DNA of 64,000 nt from Cryptomeria japonica (Eukaryota; Streptophyta; Pinopsida; Cupressales; Cupressaceae), in NCBI RefSeq assembly GCF_030272615.1, contig NC_081414.1:822237896-822301895 (forward strand), written 5' to 3'. This document shows positions 61,402 to 64,000 of this stretch, piece by piece. Position numbers and translations under genes: made by a program. A model generated the notes under the pieces. That model did not search any database. It saw only the letters and a program-made list of their open reading frames with translations, and had not been told where the DNA came from. Every line of letters starts with the position of its first letter. Positions within the stretch are counted from its first letter, which is position 1.

Positions 61402-64000
61402 CTAGAACTCCGATTGGAGTTTATCTTTCTGCTTACGCACATCATCACAAAATAGATGGGGTTGGCAGATTTTACTCAACAGTAATTTGCCCTCATCCAT
61501 AGCACCCTTGATATCCTTGTGTTTCTTCAAAAGTTGTGACCGGAGCTCATTCAGTTTCTTGACTAAAGCAGTGTTGAGTGCCTTTTTATGGTTCTTCTTG
61601 GTAGTGGCTACAGCAAAATCTTCCAAGAATTGTACCTGGTTCTCCACTATGGTACAAAGAAGTTTCAGCTTGGACAGAGAGGAACCAGTACTGGGGAGGT
61701 TAGTACCGGGAATTAGACTAGTAAGGGTGTCAACTGCAGTTTGTATGACATCTCTTTCCTTCTTCCTTCGCAACTCTTCTAGTCTTTCTTGTACTAGTTT
61801 GATACCTCACAGTAGCTCGGATTCATCTGTTGATTGAAGGTCAATCGGACTGGTGGTGTCAACTGGTTTGCCTTGACCACTGGTTTCCTTGGGAGTCTCC
61901 GCTTGTTTGGTTTTCTCTACTTCCTTCTCCTCTGTTGCTCTTTTCTTTTCCTCTTCTTTCTTCTTTTGTTCCTCTTCTTGTTTCTTCTTCAGTTCTTCCT
62001 TCTTCTTGTTTTCTTTGTGCTTTTTCTTTTCTTCCTCCTTCTTTTTCTCCTCTTCTTTTCTCTTCTCCTCTTCTTTTCTCTTCTCCTCTTCTTTCTTTTT
62101 CTCTTCCTCTTTCCTCTTGTCTTCCTCTTTCTTTTCCTCTTTCCTCATTTTTTCCCTTGTCCTATTTCTCTTTCTCTACTTTTTCTTTTTCCTATTTCTC
62201 CTTCTCTGTGTTCAGAGTGACATCATCAACATCTAATGCATCCACATCAATGGGATTATTCTACTTTGTCACTCTTTCCCCTTCACTATCAAATGCTTCA
62301 TCTGGTTTTCCTGATGTTAGATTAGGTGCTTGTTCAACCTTCAGATTGGCCTCAGACACTTGGTGTAATTAGACAACAACTTTGGCATGTAGATGTGTGT
62401 CCTTCTCCACTTTAGAAGCTTTACTTTCCAGTAGCCTGAGTCTTCTTCTTCTCATGAAGAAGAGGTCTTTTTTCTTATCCATTATCTCAAATAGTTCTAA
62501 ATTAGAGGCATCGGGAAAGTATTGTGCAAAGACTCTCTCCCTTATTTCCTGTTCTTTTTGAATGGCACTGTGCCATTTATTATCTAAAGAATTATACAAA
62601 GAATCTGTTATAATTGATCTGATTTCAGATGGTGACCGGTCATTAACACACAAATATTTGATAACTTCCTTCTCTACTTCTTCTTTCTCATTATCAGTGA
62701 AATCATCAAAATACTCTTTTAAATCATCAAGCACTTTCCTCTTTATATTCTTGAAAGTCCTCTGACAATGTGTCATCAGCTTATAAGAAGAGATGTCTAT
62801 ATTTACTGGTGTTGACGTTGTAAGTGCATTACCGGTAGATTTTGCCTTCTAGCTTGATTGCTTGGTTTTCTTTGGTTGTACTTTCAATTCAGTATCCTCC
62901 GACTCTGGTGAGCTGTTTTTGGTTTTCCACTCCCTCTCAAAGACTTTAGCAAGAACAACCTCCAGTTTCTTCTTAGCAAGTGACCGCTTGGTCACTTTTG
63001 GACTGGCAGAGGCAACTGGTGCAGATACCGATGGCACTGCTTTATCCTTTTTCATTTTCAGTTTTTCAATCGGTGTTACCCTCTCCAAGTAGGTACCGGT
63101 TCATCTTTTCTTAGCATCTAATGGTAAGGTAAATAGGGTAGAGGCATACCCAATCAACATATCATACATCACTTCATACCCCATTGGTTCAACTGCTTCC
63201 TTTCTTGGTTCCACTGCTTCCATTATGCAGTCATCAGTCCTTATTGTGAAGCAGATGTCATCTTCATATTTCTTCACAATATCACTAGATATCCTCATTC
63301 TCTAGCTCATTTTCCTCTTGAATTCATCAAAATATTTATTAAAAACCTCAGGATATCCGGTTCCCATTGCTTGAAGACTTTCCCTAATTTTCTTGGAGAC
63401 TGGTTGGTTAGCAGACCATTGAACATCACCTACTCTAGGGAAATAGCCTTGAAAGTAGAAGAATAGGTTGACCAAAAGTTGTCCAAACCTGAACCTTAGA
63501 GCATTGTCCTGTTTGATGGACTTTAGGCTCAATAGCAGTTTCTTCTGCAAATAGGTACATAATTCAAATGTAGTGCCTTCCTTGATCATCCGGTAAGCGG
63601 CATTTACTGCAGCAATAGGAACAGTGTTCATTCTACTGGCATAGAATATCCGGTAACCAATCACCATGCAGGCATACTTCACCAGATCATCTTTGATGGT
63701 TTTGATGGTCATCGCCTGTTGGTCGCTCAGGGAATTGGTGAGCTTAGTCATTTTAGTCTTGGTGACCTTCCTTAGAGCTGGCACCTCTCTAATGTTACAA
63801 AAACTGGTGACGGCATGAATTGCTTCCGTTGTGATGTCATGTGTTCACTCAAGATACATTTTATCACCGTGCACTTTGCTAAGGATGATGCGAATGTGAT
63901 CTTCTATGAATTCTTCAAGAAAATACACCACATTGTGCAGTTTCATCTTCTCTAGGATACTATATTCAAGTTTGATTTTCTTATCATCCCCACAGAACAG
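61402..64000 (-). pseudogene. Long charged protein gene, retroelement-associated type, broken and partial
   Basis: From the window edge to 62369 one minus-strand frame runs on, interrupted only by single stops near 63854, 63300, 63099 and 62846. Its first part (LVKYACMVIGYRIFYASRMN, LRFRFGQLLVNLFFYFQ, DVQWSANQPVSKKI) looks like a folded domain. After it come basic linkers, a helical part (FDDFTDNEKEEVEKEVIKY), a stretch of Lys/Glu repeats (62148-61940, predicted coiled or disordered) and a last helical part (61773-61402). A frame change falls in the Lys/Glu repeats. I cannot name the family. The organisation resembles extra open frames found beside retrotransposon polyproteins in gymnosperms, from general familiarity and not from a search. 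The 5' end lies outside the window. Confidence 0.6.

Noticed and set aside
61830-62372. Plus-strand Ser/Leu/Phe-rich frames suggesting membrane proteins
   Set aside because: They are antisense shadows of the Lys/Glu repeats on the minus strand; three overlapping frames show the same composition.

Overview
The window looks like intergenic, transposon-rich nuclear DNA from a large plant genome, probably a gymnosperm. This rests on plant-type LINE proteins, a Ty3/gypsy remnant, a decayed PPR gene, long degenerate CCCTAA/CCCTAAA tracts, and very high A+T with heavily decayed mobile elements. No intact host gene, rRNA, tRNA or CRISPR array was seen. The species assignment is inference.

Layout. 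(1) 1-11748 is a left arm: telomere-like tract T1, a 177-bp foldback element, AT-rich DNA with a LINE ORF1 remnant and short tandem repeats, then telomere-like tract T2. (2) 11749-31.4 kb holds two large members of one cut-and-paste DNA transposon family, here called A and B. (3) 31.4-36.8 kb holds a decayed PPR gene and a four-hairpin array. (4) 36.8-56.7 kb is a right arm that repeats the left arm in inverted orientation. It carries later insertions: a 1179-bp non-autonomous family member (D) and rearranged LINE sequence. (5) 56.7-59.0 kb has an end fragment of the same family (E), another telomere-like tract and a third foldback copy. (6) 59.6-64 kb is the 3' part of a probable retrotransposon-associated gene on the minus strand, cut by the window edge.

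The most interesting system is the A/B/D/E transposon family. A and B encode a transposase with an N-terminal region, a CCC-x-TH motif, a VDFxENYT motif, a WSDN-type motif and a GKGEHDG block. The motif set and a 4-bp target duplication resemble the Sola superfamily. A and B also encode a second, convergent, multi-exon gene that I do not recognise. It has a proline-rich start and a core containing FWxWW, PPHxN, KPNYF and GMPQDR. Each member carries arrays of palindromic boxes near its ends, and the centre of the box differs from member to member (GGGATCCC in A, GGGCCCCC in D, GGGCACCC in E).

Reading A and B together shows that 23798-30274 is an inverted segment. Both its junctions are exact transposon ends, followed by ACAT on one side and ATGT on the other, which are reverse complements. 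Turning the segment back restores one complete B layout and rejoins its accessory gene across an intron. This is the signature expected of alternative (reversed-ends) transposition between the facing ends of two neighbouring elements, as known for maize Ac/Ds.

Both transposases and both accessory genes are now broken by stops and frameshifts, so the copies seen are fossils. Many stops are TAG or TGA where a CAG, CGA or TGG codon is plausible, consistent with decay of methylated cytosines.
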